DNA of 22,059 nt from Clostridium sp. CAG:762 (GCA_000432575.1 HF996799.1:1-22059), one strand, 5' to 3'. Shown: positions 7,553 to 16,602, counted from the stretch's first letter. Numbers and translations are program-made. Notes: generated by a model not told the origin, from the sequence alone.

Positions 7553-10500
7553 CTATATCTTTAATTATTACTTCTAATAAATTATTTAAATATACTAAAA
7601 AATGATTTTCTAACTTAACTGTATCAAGAATAATACTAATATTACCATTTTTATAATTAAATCTAAACATTCTGCTTATCTTATAAGCATCCATGAATAA
7701 CTTCTCACCATCAATTTTACTACTAATTTCACTAGGTAATATTAACTCAATATAATTCTTAGTTTGATTAACCTTTTGAATAGAAAGCTTCTTAGCTAAT
7801 TTCTCAAACCATTCCTCATACATATATATTTCCATATCCTTAGTAACAGTTCCAAATCTATCATCCAACTCATCTTTTAATTTAAGTAACTTAGCATAAC
7901 TATCAACTTCATTAATTTTCTTATGAATTTCGATTTTAATATCATCATTTACTGTGTAATCACTACTAATATGTGTAGCAATATCAATAAGTGGTTTTGA
8001 GTCCTCAACATTATCTTCATCAATTACTTCAATACCTTTTAACTTATTAATCTCATCATTTAATAATTTCATATATAAATCAATTCCCACCGATTCAACA
8101 AAACCAGACTGCTCACTTCCAAGAATATCACCAACACCACGAATTGATAAATCCCTCATAGCAATCTTAAATCCACTACCAAGTTCCGTAAATTCTTTAA
8201 TAGCCTGTAACCTTTTCACCGCTATATCATTTAATTCTTTTCTGTTGTCATACATCAAATATGCATAACCTATTTTACTACTTCTTCCAATACGACCCCT
8301 TATTTGATATAACTGTGATAAACCAAAATGATCAGCATCCTTTATTATTAAAGTATTAACATTAGGTATATCAATACCCGTTTCAATAATTGTCGTACAT
8401 ACCATAACATCACTCTTATAATCAATAAAATCTTGCATTCTATCTTCTAACATTTCCTTACTCATTTGTCCGTGTGCATAACTAACCCTAGCCTCAGGTA
8501 CCAAAGACTTAATTTTTTCTACCTCTAATTCAATATCTTCTATTTTATTATACAAAATAAATGATTGTCCTTTTCTTGCTAATTCCTTATATATAGCATC
8601 CTTAACCACACTATCATTTAAAGGCAAGACATAAGTTTGAATAGGTAATCTATCAACAGGAGGAGTTTCAATTAAAGCAAGACTTCTAATTCCAGCCATC
8701 GACATTTGAAGCGTCCTTGGTATAGGCGTAGCACTTAATGTTAAAACATCTATATTACTTTTATACTCTTTAATCTTTTCCTTATGTTTAACCCCAAACC
8801 TTTGCTCCTCATCTATTACAAGCAAACCCAAGTCTTTAAAAACAATATCATTAGACAAAATACGATGTGTACCGAATAAAATATCAATTTTACCTTCCTT
8901 TAATTTTTGAATTATTATATTTTGTTCACCCTTACTGACAAACCTATTCATTAAAGCAATATTAACAGGAAAATTTTTAAATCTAATAAGAGCATTATTA
9001 TATTGTTGACTAGAAAGAATCGTTGTAGGACACAAATAAGCAACTTGCTTGCCATCATTAACAGCTTTAAACATTGCTCTAAAAGCAACCTCTGTTTTAC
9101 CATAACCAACATCTCCACATAAAAGCATATCCATTGGTTTATTTCTTTCCATTTCTTCTTTAATTTTTTTAACAGCACTTAACTGATCATCAGTTTCCTC
9201 ATACATAAATTCACTTTCAAACATTAATTGATTTTCATCATCATGACTAAAAGCATATCCATTTTGACTCTCACGAATCGCATATATTTTTAATAATTTA
9301 GAAGCAATATCTTCAAATTTTTTCTTTAAAGCCAATTTTTTCTTAATAAAATCGCCACTACCTAAAGTATTAATCTTAGGAACATGCCCCTCTTTAGCCG
9401 AATACAAACTAATTCTATCTATTTTTTCAACAGGTAAATACAAAACATCTCCCTTATTATAAAGAAGTTTTATATAATCTTTAAGATAACCATTTTTATT
9501 TAAAGTAACAATTCCCTCATATTGACCAATACCATGTATCTCATGAACAATATAATCACCATTATGAATATTGTTAATATCTTTAACTTTAGTCCCAAGT
9601 TTATATTTACTCTTATAAGTATAATTATTCTCTTTTACTTTATATAAATCAAATTCACTAATTACTACTAAATCCCCAATAATAAAACCATTACCTATTT
9701 TTTTATTAATTAAATTAATTTTATTACTAACTATATTATCTTCATTAGTAATTAAAGCATCCATATTATCTCTTATCTTATTAAAAATATTTCTATTAGT
9801 TACAGCAATAACAACAGTTTTGCCACTAATAATATATTTATTAACACTTTCTTTCAAAACTTCAATATCTTCATTATAATTAACAATGCCACTTACCTTA
9901 TATTTCTTCAATTCTAAATTAGACAAATTATCTATATTCATTAAAAATATCTCATTTTTAACATTAATCTCTTCTAAATGAAACATATAATCAGTCTCAA
10001 ACTCATTAGTATTTCTAGCATTATAATCAACTATATCACTCATAATCTTTTCATAACTAACTTTTATTTGACTATAATCATAATAAAAACAAATATAATC
10101 ATTCATATAATAACTTAATGATTCAATATCATTAGCATAATGCTTTAAATACTTTTGTTTTCTAATAACATTTTCATCATATTTATCTAATAAAAATTCA
10201 CTAGTAGGCATTACTGTTATTTCTTTTAAATGCTTAGTAGATAACTGTGTATCAACATCAAAATATCTAATACTATCAATAACATTTCCCCATAATTCTA
10301 TTCTAATAGGATATTCTTCTCCAATAGGAAAAATATCAATAATATAGCCTCTTGAAGCTATACTACCAGTTTTGCTAACCAAATTATCAACTTCATAACC
10401 CAAATTATAAAAAGACTCCAGTAATTTATCTCTGTCAATTTTATCATTAACACTCAAATGAACAATACTGTTTAACCAAGTCTTCTTATTAGGTAAATAT

Positions 10501-10838
10501 CTTAAAAATCCCATTAAATTAGTAACTACAATATACTTATCATTAGTAAGCAACTTATTAATAGTATTAATTCTTTCTATCTTAAATTCAGGACTAATTG
10601 ATACAGCCTCACTTGTAATAAAATCATCCATTGGAAAAAACAATACCTTATCAGTATAATTAAGTATTCCTTGATAAACATATGATGCTTCGTACAAACT
10701 ACTAGTAAGAACTAAAACATTCTTATTGTCATTTAAAAACTTATTATAAATATATATATAATTAGTTTCTTTGTTTAAACCTACGACGCCATAATAATTA
10801 TCATTATCTATTTCAAATATATTATCAAATAATTTCAT
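7542..10838 (-). CDS. mfd: transcription-repair coupling factor Mfd
   Basis: Mfd is a DNA translocase that pushes stalled RNA polymerase off damaged DNA and recruits UvrA. The protein has about 1098 residues and full domain order. The N-terminal part is UvrB-like. A polymerase-interacting domain around 430-480 contains GDYIVHEIHGIGQYEG. The superfamily 2 helicase core has Walker A GDVGYGKT at 575-582, DEEQ at 676-679, LSATPIPRT, and the late GRIGRS motif. A C-terminal TRCF domain follows. The ATG at 10836-10838 is chosen because GGGTGAT lies just upstream; an in-frame start ten codons earlier lies inside a terminator-like hairpin and has no ribosome-binding site. It lies downstream of the PP2C gene on the same strand. 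The hairpin 10851-10876 stands between them, so mfd may depend on readthrough. Confidence 0.96.
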   Translation of the reverse strand: MKLFDNIFEIDNDNYYGVVGLNKETNYIYIYNKFLNDNKNVLVLTSSLYEASYVYQGILNYTDKVLFFPMDDFITSEAVSISPEFKIERINTINKLLTNDKYIVVTNLMGFLRYLPNKKTWLNSIVHLSVNDKIDRDKLLESFYNLGYEVDNLVSKTGSIASRGYIIDIFPIGEEYPIRIELWGNVIDSIRYFDVDTQLSTKHLKEITVMPTSEFLLDKYDENVIRKQKYLKHYANDIESLSYYMNDYICFYYDYSQIKVSYEKIMSDIVDYNARNTNEFETDYMFHLEEINVKNEIFLMNIDNLSNLELKKYKVSGIVNYNEDIEVLKESVNKYIISGKTVVIAVTNRNIFNKIRDNMDALITNEDNIVSNKINLINKKIGNGFIIGDLVVISEFDLYKVKENNYTYKSKYKLGTKVKDINNIHNGDYIVHEIHGIGQYEGIVTLNKNGYLKDYIKLLYNKGDVLYLPVEKIDRISLYSAKEGHVPKINTLGSGDFIKKKLALKKKFEDIASKLLKIYAIRESQNGYAFSHDDENQLMFESEFMYEETDDQLSAVKKIKEEMERNKPMDMLLCGDVGYGKTEVAFRAMFKAVNDGKQVAYLCPTTILSSQQYNNALIRFKNFPVNIALMNRFVSKGEQNIIIQKLKEGKIDILFGTHRILSNDIVFKDLGLLVIDEEQRFGVKHKEKIKEYKSNIDVLTLSATPIPRTLQMSMAGIRSLALIETPPVDRLPIQTYVLPLNDSVVKDAIYKELARKGQSFILYNKIEDIELEVEKIKSLVPEARVSYAHGQMSKEMLEDRMQDFIDYKSDVMVCTTIIETGIDIPNVNTLIIKDADHFGLSQLYQIRGRIGRSSKIGYAYLMYDNRKELNDIAVKRLQAIKEFTELGSGFKIAMRDLSIRGVGDILGSEQSGFVESVGIDLYMKLLNDEINKLKGIEVIDEDNVEDSKPLIDIATHISSDYTVNDDIKIEIHKKINEVDSYAKLLKLKDELDDRFGTVTKDMEIYMYEEWFEKLAKKLSIQKVNQTKNYIELILPSEISSKIDGEKLFMDAYKISRMFRFNYKNGNISIILDTVKLENHFLVYLNNLLEVIIKDIEKK

Positions 10839-10850
10839 TATATCACCCAC

Positions 10851-10876
10851 AAAAAGATACAAAATCAATTGTATCT
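10851..10876 (-). terminator. terminator or attenuator between the PP2C gene and mfd
   Basis: On the minus strand AGATACAA (10869-10876) pairs perfectly with TTGTATCT (10855-10862) around loop TTGATT, followed by Ts (10851-10855). The T-tract runs straight into the mfd ribosome-binding region. No clear promoter is visible between this hairpin and mfd, so it may reduce rather than abolish readthrough. The stem is AT-rich and modest. Confidence 0.5.
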
Positions 10877-10898
10877 AACTCAAATCTATACCATTTTA

Positions 10899-11936
10899 CT
10901 ATTTCTTAAAAACTACAACACTAGCATCATCATCTTTAACATAATTTTGATCAACATTACCAAATAATTCTCTACATTTTTGTACATCTAAATAATTATA
11001 ACCAGTCTTACTTCTAACCAAACCAACCATTTTATTAGCAATATTATCTTTATTATCAATAACTGTATCTCTAATCTCTCTGCTAGATAAAACATCACTA
11101 ACCCCATCACTACATAATATTAAAGCCTTATAATCATTATTATTAAGCCAATAAACATCTATTTTAGGTCCTGTAAAATCTCCAATAGAACTAGTAATAA
11201 CATTATTTCCAGGAGTAAACCTCAAATCATCAACATCTAATTTATTAGTCTTAATATAATTATACCATACACAAGAATGATCACTCGTTACTAACTTAAT
11301 ATTATTATCATTACCAATAGCATAACATCTTGAATCTCCAACATTAAATACTTCTGTTTCATTTTCCAAAACAATTGCCATATTCAAAGTCGTTAAAGGA
11401 TTATCCTTAAATACACTAACTAATTCATTAGAAATTTCTTTTATTTTATAAGCAAAATCATTAACAACATCACCAGTATTACTAATCTTAGAAAAATCAT
11501 AAGTTAAAAAGAATTTAGACATATTATCAACAACCGTATTTGATGCGATTTCACCACCCTTAACACCACCTACACCATCACATACCATTAATAAATAATT
11601 ATTACCATTTTTTAGTATTGTTGTAGCATCTTCATTTATACTATGTTTTGACGATTTAATAGAACACTTCTCAATGACAAAACCATTTCTTAATTTATCA
11701 TATGCAGAAGGCTCAATTACTAAATTTTTAACACCTTTTTGTTCTATCTTATAACTACTATAGTTATGATTCTTTTTAGTTTCTTTTTTCATTAATTTAA
11801 GAATATTTTCAACTTCCTCCATACTATTAAAACTTTTTTTAGATATTTCAACAGGAATTTTTAAATTATTTCTTTCAAAACTAGCAATTCTTAAAACTCC
11901 ATTCTCATCCATATATGGTCTCACTATTAAACTCAT
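10899..11936 (-). CDS. PP2C-family protein serine/threonine phosphatase
   Basis: A metal-dependent protein phosphatase of about 345 residues. The metal-binding aspartates appear in NEDA (101-104), the DGVGG motif (120-124), GDSRCYA, the CSDGVSDVL segment and the C-terminal DDDAS. Before the catalytic domain there is an unusual N-terminal stretch of about 85 residues, rich in lysine and charged, which I do not recognise. The ATG at 11934-11936 follows GGGGAAG by six bases. An earlier in-frame ATG (11976-11978) overlaps the promoter -10 region and would lie upstream of the predicted transcript start, so it is rejected. A perfect consensus promoter lies within the pth-PP2C gap. No partner kinase gene is in the window, so its substrate cannot be named. 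It occupies a place between pth and mfd where Bacillus has a different small gene. Confidence 0.85.
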   Translation of the reverse strand: MSLIVRPYMDENGVLRIASFERNNLKIPVEISKKSFNSMEEVENILKLMKKETKKNHNYSSYKIEQKGVKNLVIEPSAYDKLRNGFVIEKCSIKSSKHSINEDATTILKNGNNYLLMVCDGVGGVKGGEIASNTVVDNMSKFFLTYDFSKISNTGDVVNDFAYKIKEISNELVSVFKDNPLTTLNMAIVLENETEVFNVGDSRCYAIGNDNNIKLVTSDHSCVWYNYIKTNKLDVDDLRFTPGNNVITSSIGDFTGPKIDVYWLNNNDYKALILCSDGVSDVLSSREIRDTVIDNKDNIANKMVGLVRSKTGYNYLDVQKCRELFGNVDQNYVKDDDASVVVFKK

Positions 11937-11966
11937 ACTAACTTCCCCTTTCACAAAATCACTTGC

Positions 11967-11995
11967 ATTATAATGCATTTGTTTATCTTTGTCAA
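11967..11995 (-). promoter_or_regulatory. perfect-consensus promoter of the PP2C gene
   Basis: On the minus strand TTGACA (11990-11995) and TATAAT (11967-11972) are separated by exactly 17 bases, an ideal SigA promoter. The -10 box lies inside a 14-base perfect palindrome, TGCATTATAATGCA (11964-11977), which could be an operator. Transcription should begin near 11960, upstream of the chosen start codon at 11936. Confidence 0.8.
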
Positions 11996-11997
11996 AT

Positions 11998-12546
11998 TTA
12001 CATAGAATTATATTTATTCATAAGCTTGTCTCTATCTAAATTAACAAAATCACTAATAATATCATCCAATTTACTAAATGTATTATTTATTATATTGCAT
12101 TCTTCCTTACTAAACTTACCCAACACATAATCTATAATATCATTACCGTTCTTAGATATACCCAATTTCAGTCTCAAATAACTATTAGAATTAATATTAT
12201 TAAAAATATTCTTTATTCCATTATGACCTCCACTAGAATGATTATAAGTTAACTTAAAAGTTCCTAAATTCATATCTAAATCATCATGAATAACAAAAAC
12301 ATCATTCAAGTCAACTTTATAATAATTAATATAACTAGAAACTACCTCTCCTGATAAATTCATATACTTACATGGTTTTACCAATAAAACTTTCTCATTA
12401 TCTATAACAATTTCAGCATACATTCCATCAAACTTTTTTTTATAAGAAATATTAGGATATAAATAATCTAAAAACATAAAACCCATATTATGTCTAGTAT
12501 TCTCATACTCTCTTCCTACATTGCCTAACCCAAAAACTATTTTCAT
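11998..12546 (-). CDS. pth: peptidyl-tRNA hydrolase
   Basis: The enzyme releases peptides from prematurely dissociated peptidyl-tRNA so that the tRNA can be reused. The 182-residue protein has the usual length. It begins with GLGNVGREYENTRHNMGF, which includes the catalytic histidine near residue 19; the usual GLGNPG has Val in place of Pro. It then shows KPCKYMNLSG, HDDLD with the catalytic-network aspartate, and SSGGHNG. Its ATG overlaps the TGA of rsmI as ATGA, which suggests translational coupling. It is the last gene of the dense block that starts with tadA; the next gene has its own promoter. In Bacillus this gene is spoVC. Confidence 0.95.
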   Translation of the reverse strand: MKIVFGLGNVGREYENTRHNMGFMFLDYLYPNISYKKKFDGMYAEIVIDNEKVLLVKPCKYMNLSGEVVSSYINYYKVDLNDVFVIHDDLDMNLGTFKLTYNHSSGGHNGIKNIFNNINSNSYLRLKLGISKNGNDIIDYVLGKFSKEECNIINNTFSKLDDIISDFVNLDRDKLMNKYNSM

Positions 12547-13385
12547 AATACACCTCCATGATACTCCTTATATATATCATTTTTTCTCCTACCCGTATCT
12601 TTAGCCACTTTCTTAATTGCATCCATCACAGTATAACCATTACTAATATAAATATTTACCATTTCTATTATAGACATATCATTATCAATAAAAGTATTAC
12701 TATTTCCTTCTACTACCAAAACAATTTCCCCTTTAATTTCAACACCACTACGAATTAAATTAGACAACTTTCCATGGTAAATACTTTCATACCTTTTACT
12801 TATTTCCCTAGATAAAGAAATATCTCTATCACCAAATATCTCATATATATCACATAAAGTTTTTTTTATTCTGTGCGGTGCTTCATAAAATATAACAGTA
12901 TAAGGAAAACTTTCTAACTCCATTAATTCCTTTTTTCTCTTAGTACTGTTACTATTTAAAAATCCATAAAAAACAAAATGCTCAGTAGATAATCCAGAAG
13001 TAACAATCGCTGGAACAAAAGCACAAGCACCAGGTAAACACACAACATTATAACCTTTCTCTATCACATATGCTACAGTTTTATATCCTGGATCACTAAT
13101 AATTGGAGTACCCCTATCAGTAACTATTGCAACACTCTCACCATTTTCTAAATATTTAAGCAATATTTCCTTTACTTTTTCCTCATTGTGGTCATGTAAA
13201 GTGATTAACTTCTTTTTTATTTCAAAATGATTAAGAAGTTGTAAAGTAACACGCGTATCTTCACAAAAAATAACACTAACAGTTTTTAATATCTCAATTG
13301 CCCTAAAAGTCATATCTTCTAAATTACCAATTGGCGTTGGTATTAAATATAAAGTTGGACTCCCATCATAACTACTTTGCCACAT
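12543..13385 (-). CDS. rsmI: 16S rRNA (cytidine-1402-2'-O)-methyltransferase RsmI
   Basis: A SAM-dependent methyltransferase of the tetrapyrrole-methylase fold that modifies the ribose of C1402 in the ribosomal decoding centre. Motifs: LYLIPTPIGNLEDMTFRA near the N-terminus, FCEDTR, TDRGTPIISDPG, CLPGACAFVPA, and FYEAPHRI in the middle. The ATG at 13383-13385 has AGGAG eight bases upstream, and the first residues of the mature family align from there. A longer frame starting 18 codons earlier runs back into trmN6 and is not needed. The length of 280 residues fits. The TGA of trmN6 lies four bases before the start, and its own TGA overlaps pth. It corresponds to B. subtilis YabC/RsmI in the same neighbourhood. 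Confidence 0.95.
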   Translation of the reverse strand: MWQSSYDGSPTLYLIPTPIGNLEDMTFRAIEILKTVSVIFCEDTRVTLQLLNHFEIKKKLITLHDHNEEKVKEILLKYLENGESVAIVTDRGTPIISDPGYKTVAYVIEKGYNVVCLPGACAFVPAIVTSGLSTEHFVFYGFLNSNSTKRKKELMELESFPYTVIFYEAPHRIKKTLCDIYEIFGDRDISLSREISKRYESIYHGKLSNLIRSGVEIKGEIVLVVEGNSNTFIDNDMSIIEMVNIYISNGYTVMDAIKKVAKDTGRRKNDIYKEYHGGVL

Positions 13386-13389
13386 AAAA

Positions 13390-14112
13390 TCACTCCTGAA
13401 ACATTTCTCTAATATTCTCTTTATAACTACCATCTTCATTATGAATATATAAAGGAGGCATAATTTTTAAACTAGATTTCCCATTTTTAACTCCTTCAAT
13501 TAATAATAAATTAGCACTTTTTCCTTCTTTAGGATAAATTATTAGGATTTTTTTAGGTTCTATATTATTTTCTTTCATTTTATATATAATTTCAATTAAT
13601 CTAGAAACTGGGTAAACTAACACAACTACACCACCTGTTCTAAGCATTTTTTTACTTATCTCTAAAATGTTATCCAAATCGCACATAATCTCATGCCTAG
13701 CAATTGACTTAATTTTATTTTCATTTACCATTTTTGTATCATTAAACTTAAAATAAGGTGGATTACAAGTTATCACATCAAAACTGTCTGTTTCATAGTA
13801 CTTACTAATATTTCTAATATCATCATTAATAAGTGTAATCTGCTTGTCCATACCATTTTCTATAACAGATTTCTTACCTAAATCATATATCTCTTTTTGC
13901 AACTCAACACCCACAATCGAGGCTTTGCTCTTCATTGCGAGAAACATTGCTACTGGAGCATTACCAGTACATAAATCAAGTATTTTCTTATCACTTTTTC
14001 TCAATGTAACAAAATTAGCAAGTAATAAAGAATCTAAAGAAAACAAAAACCAATCGTCGTTTTGATAAATTACTTTATTACTAAAATTTAATAATCGATG
14101 TTTAACTTCCAT
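13390..14112 (-). CDS. N6-adenine methyltransferase, TrmN6/YabB-like
   Basis: A Rossmann-fold SAM-dependent methyltransferase of about 240 residues. The SAM-binding loop is LDLCTGNAPVAMFLA, with VGVELQ next. The adenine N6 catalytic motif NPPY appears in VITCNPPYFKFN. Homologues (B. subtilis YabB, E. coli TrmN6/YfiC) methylate A37 of a valine tRNA in E. coli. The exact target here is inferred from the family. The start at 14110-14112 follows a GTGGAG site formed by the last codons of ricT, whose TAG lies one base upstream. A start ten codons earlier would overlap ricT. The GIY-YIG gene yazA that follows in Bacillus is absent, so rsmI comes next directly. Confidence 0.88.
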   Translation of the reverse strand: MEVKHRLLNFSNKVIYQNDDWFLFSLDSLLLANFVTLRKSDKKILDLCTGNAPVAMFLAMKSKASIVGVELQKEIYDLGKKSVIENGMDKQITLINDDIRNISKYYETDSFDVITCNPPYFKFNDTKMVNENKIKSIARHEIMCDLDNILEISKKMLRTGGVVVLVYPVSRLIEIIYKMKENNIEPKKILIIYPKEGKSANLLLIEGVKNGKSSLKIMPPLYIHNEDGSYKENIREMFQE

Positions 14113-14113
14113 A

Positions 14114-14890
14114 CTACTCCACTTCAACAGTAACAATACCATTACCTTCTATAAAAACATTATATTTTCTTTTAAACAAATTCACTGATACTACTTTTCC
14201 TTTCCCTGCTTCTGTTGTTACAGTACTACCAACATCAGGTAATCCCTTTTTATAATCCAAATAATTATCATCTTCATACTTTAAACAACATAAAAGCCTA
14301 CCACAACTACCATTTATCTTGGAGGGATTAAGTGCCAAAGACTGATTCTTTGCCATATTAATTGACACAGAATCAAAATCAGTTAAAAATGTTGTACAAC
14401 ATAATTTTCTACCACAAGGACCAATTCCTCCAATTTCCCTTGCCTTATCACGAATTCCAATTTGTCTAAGTTCTATCCTTGTCTTAAAAGCAGAGCCTAA
14501 ATCTTTTGCAAGTTGTCTAAAATCAACCCTATCATCAGCAATAAAACGAAATATTAACTGACTCCTATCAAAAGTATAAAAAGCATCCATAATATTCATA
14601 TTAAGATTATTCTTATTAACAAAATAATTACATCTTTGAACAGCACGACCTGCATCCTTCAAATTATTTAAATGTTGCAAATAATCAGCTTTTGTTGATA
14701 TCCTAATTATTTTTTTATATTTAATTCTATTATCAACCTTTTCAGGATCAACAAAACAAACGACTTTACCAAACTGTAAACCTTTTTCTGTTTCTACAAT
14801 TACTGTAAGATTCTTTTTCAATCGTAAGTTATTATCATAAAAATAATAAATTTTCCCATTATCACTTAAAGTAACTCCTACAACACCCAT
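14114..14890 (-). CDS. ricT: RicT/YaaT, PSP1-domain iron-sulfur protein
   Basis: A PSP1-family protein of 258 residues. In B. subtilis it forms the RicA-RicF-RicT complex, which steers RNase Y mRNA processing and promotes sporulation and competence. Two cysteine clusters that bind a 4Fe-4S cluster in the family are intact: GPCGRKLCC (Cys159, 164, 165) and SCGRLLCC (Cys196, 201, 202). DKAREIGGIGPCG is the core family signature. The ATG at 14888-14890 has GAGGTT five bases upstream. It starts three bases after holB and ends one base before trmN6. No ricA or ricF gene is in the window. Confidence 0.93.
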   Translation of the reverse strand: MGVVGVTLSDNGKIYYFYDNNLRLKKNLTVIVETEKGLQFGKVVCFVDPEKVDNRIKYKKIIRISTKADYLQHLNNLKDAGRAVQRCNYFVNKNNLNMNIMDAFYTFDRSQLIFRFIADDRVDFRQLAKDLGSAFKTRIELRQIGIRDKAREIGGIGPCGRKLCCTTFLTDFDSVSINMAKNQSLALNPSKINGSCGRLLCCLKYEDDNYLDYKKGLPDVGSTVTTEAGKGKVVSVNLFKRKYNVFIEGNGIVTVEVE

Positions 14891-14893
14891 ATA

Positions 14894-15763
14894 TTAACCT
14901 CCAAATTCTATAATTATTTTATTAATAAGTAAATTTAAATTTAAATTGTACCTAATTAAATACTCATTTTCTATCAAAATTTCTATTTTTTTTATAATTT
15001 CATCAACAGAACCATTAATATTAGCAACATCATCATAATAATCATTAAAATATTTTAAATCACGACCTAAATTAAAAAGTAAAACATCATTATAAAAATA
15101 TATCATAATATCAATTGCCTTTATAAAACTATTTCTATCCTTAAATTTAGTAAGCCATAAAGGCTTAGTATATATAATGGTATCTCTTTTCTTATTTTCT
15201 AATACTCTAACAAAACTTAAAACATCATTAATCATTAATGAGTCAAATTTCAGCTCATTATTGGCTAAAATTAATATATCTTGACACCTAGATTTAATTG
15301 TATCTAAAACTAAATCTTTATTATTTGTAACCAATAAAGCAATAATATCATCATTAGGTTCCTCTAAAAACTTTAAAATTGAATTAGCCGCTTGCTTATT
15401 TAATTTTTCACATTCCAAAATTATATATATTCTTTTACTACCTTCTATTGCTGTTTTATTAAATTCTTCCTGTAACTCCATTAATTGTTCTTTTTTTATC
15501 CACATACCATCTGGTTCAATAATTTTAATTTCAGGATAATTACCAGCTTCAATTCTCAAACATTGCTTGCATTCACCGCATTTTTTATTATTAAAATAAT
15601 TATGTGGACATAAAATGGCCTTAACAAATGACAAAATCATTTCTACATATTTATCATTTCCTTTATTTTCAAACAAATAAGCATGTGATATTTTATTATT
15701 TTTTATTGCCATACTAAGTACATTATAAAATATAACTTGTCCATCCTTGTAATCATCCAACAT
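14894..15763 (-). CDS. holB: DNA polymerase III delta' subunit
   Basis: Part of the clamp loader that places the sliding clamp on primed DNA. The 289-residue protein starts with the AAA+ fold segment ISHAYLFENKG. The Walker A lysine position is degenerate, as expected for delta', which does not hydrolyse ATP. Four cysteines (52, 62, 65, 68) form the zinc module. LKFLEEPNDD and the arginine-finger motif SRCQ (near 167) are present. The C-terminal collar domain is divergent, as is common in this family. The ATG at 15761-15763 follows a GGTGAT site. It comes after bofA by 13 bases. Several genes that separate these in Bacillus (tmk, yaaQ, yaaR) are absent here. Confidence 0.92.
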   Translation of the reverse strand: MLDDYKDGQVIFYNVLSMAIKNNKISHAYLFENKGNDKYVEMILSFVKAILCPHNYFNNKKCGECKQCLRIEAGNYPEIKIIEPDGMWIKKEQLMELQEEFNKTAIEGSKRIYIILECEKLNKQAANSILKFLEEPNDDIIALLVTNNKDLVLDTIKSRCQDILILANNELKFDSLMINDVLSFVRVLENKKRDTIIYTKPLWLTKFKDRNSFIKAIDIMIYFYNDVLLFNLGRDLKYFNDYYDDVANINGSVDEIIKKIEILIENEYLIRYNLNLNLLINKIIIEFGG

Positions 15764-15776
15764 AAAATCACCACCA

Positions 15777-15965
15777 CTAATAAAAAATAAGCATTAAAAT
15801 TATTAAACCAGCTAAACATGGCATGCCTAATATTGCCACGGATAAAAGTGTTATAAAATTAATGGGAATTGTCGCATTTATGGGAGTTGCTAATACATTA
15901 TAAGCATATATTGCCAAACCTGCAACAACAATTTTTTTAACTAATCTAAATATTTTTTTTAACAT
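15777..15965 (-). CDS. bofA: BofA-family sporulation membrane protein (pro-sigma-K processing inhibitor)
   Basis: A small membrane protein of 62 residues. In B. subtilis BofA holds the protease SpoIVFB inactive in the forespore outer membrane until pro-sigma-K should be cleaved. The diagnostic C-terminal half is present: IPINFITLLSVAILGMPCLAGL, split by a short hinge, corresponds to the VPIN-to-ILGIPG segment of BofA. Bacillus BofA has 87 residues and an extra N-terminal membrane helix, which is missing here. Two hydrophobic segments remain (about 12-30 and 37-60). The ATG at 15963-15965 follows AGGTGA by eight bases. The position directly after recR matches Bacillus. Whether it still acts on SpoIVFB cannot be seen from this window. 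Confidence 0.85.
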   Translation of the reverse strand: MLKKIFRLVKKIVVAGLAIYAYNVLATPINATIPINFITLLSVAILGMPCLAGLIILMLIFY

Positions 15966-16004
15966 AATAATTCACCTAATAAATACTATGTTACATTTTT
16001 ACCA

Positions 16005-16601
16005 TTATGATAAATATTTTCTTTCTTCCAAAGCCATCTCTAAAGTCATAGGATCAATATACTCTATCTCGGCACCAATAGGTACTCCACTAGCAATTTT
16101 ACTCACTTTAATGTCATATCCTTCAAGCATTTTCTTTATATATTGCACTGTTGTTTCACCTTCAACACTTGGTTTCAAAGCCACAATAATTTCAGTATAT
16201 TTTCCATTCTTAATCCTCTCAATTAAATTATCTACACTAATATCCTCAGGATTTATTCCATCAAGTGGTGATATTAAACCACCCAATACATGATATTCGC
16301 CTTTATAAATACCCAATTTTTCAAACAAAATAACATCTTTAGCATTTTCTACAACAAAAATTGTACCATTTTTACGATTTTCATTTTCACATATATAACA
16401 TATATCCTTATCAGTTATATTGTTACATATCATACAATTTTTAATGTTATCTCTAATACCAATAATTGAATCAGCAAACTCAGTTAATTTATCCTTATCA
16501 AAATTAAGTAAAGAAAAACTTAATCTTTCTGCTGTTTTCTCACCAATACCAGGTAATAACTTAAAACATTCCATTAAATTTTTAATATCTTTAGGATACA
16601 T
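16005..16601 (-). CDS. recR: recombination mediator RecR
   Basis: RecR works with RecO (and RecF) to load RecA on single-stranded DNA gaps. The 198-residue protein has a helix-hairpin-helix LLPGIGEKTAERL (15-27) and a four-cysteine zinc finger (Cys56, 59, 68, 71). A Toprim domain starts at GTIFVVENAKD, and the C-terminal part has ASGVPIGAEIEYIDPMTL, a family hallmark. The ATG lies one base after the ybaB stop, and the ribosome-binding site AGGT is formed by the end of ybaB, so the genes are likely coupled. Length and order (dnaX-ybaB-recR) match Bacilli. Confidence 0.96.
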   Translation of the reverse strand: MYPKDIKNLMECFKLLPGIGEKTAERLSFSLLNFDKDKLTEFADSIIGIRDNIKNCMICNNITDKDICYICENENRKNGTIFVVENAKDVILFEKLGIYKGEYHVLGGLISPLDGINPEDISVDNLIERIKNGKYTEIIVALKPSVEGETTVQYIKKMLEGYDIKVSKIASGVPIGAEIEYIDPMTLEMALEERKYLS

Positions 16602-16602
16602 T

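Noticed and set aside
11937..11978. N-terminal extension of the PP2C protein from the ATG at 11976-11978
   Set aside because: That ATG overlaps the -10 region of the perfect promoter and lies upstream of the predicted transcript start. The ATG at 11934-11936 has a good ribosome-binding site.
15988..16293. Plus-strand reading frame of 101 codons opposite recR
   Set aside because: Antisense shadow of the well-supported recR gene, with no ribosome-binding site or family features.
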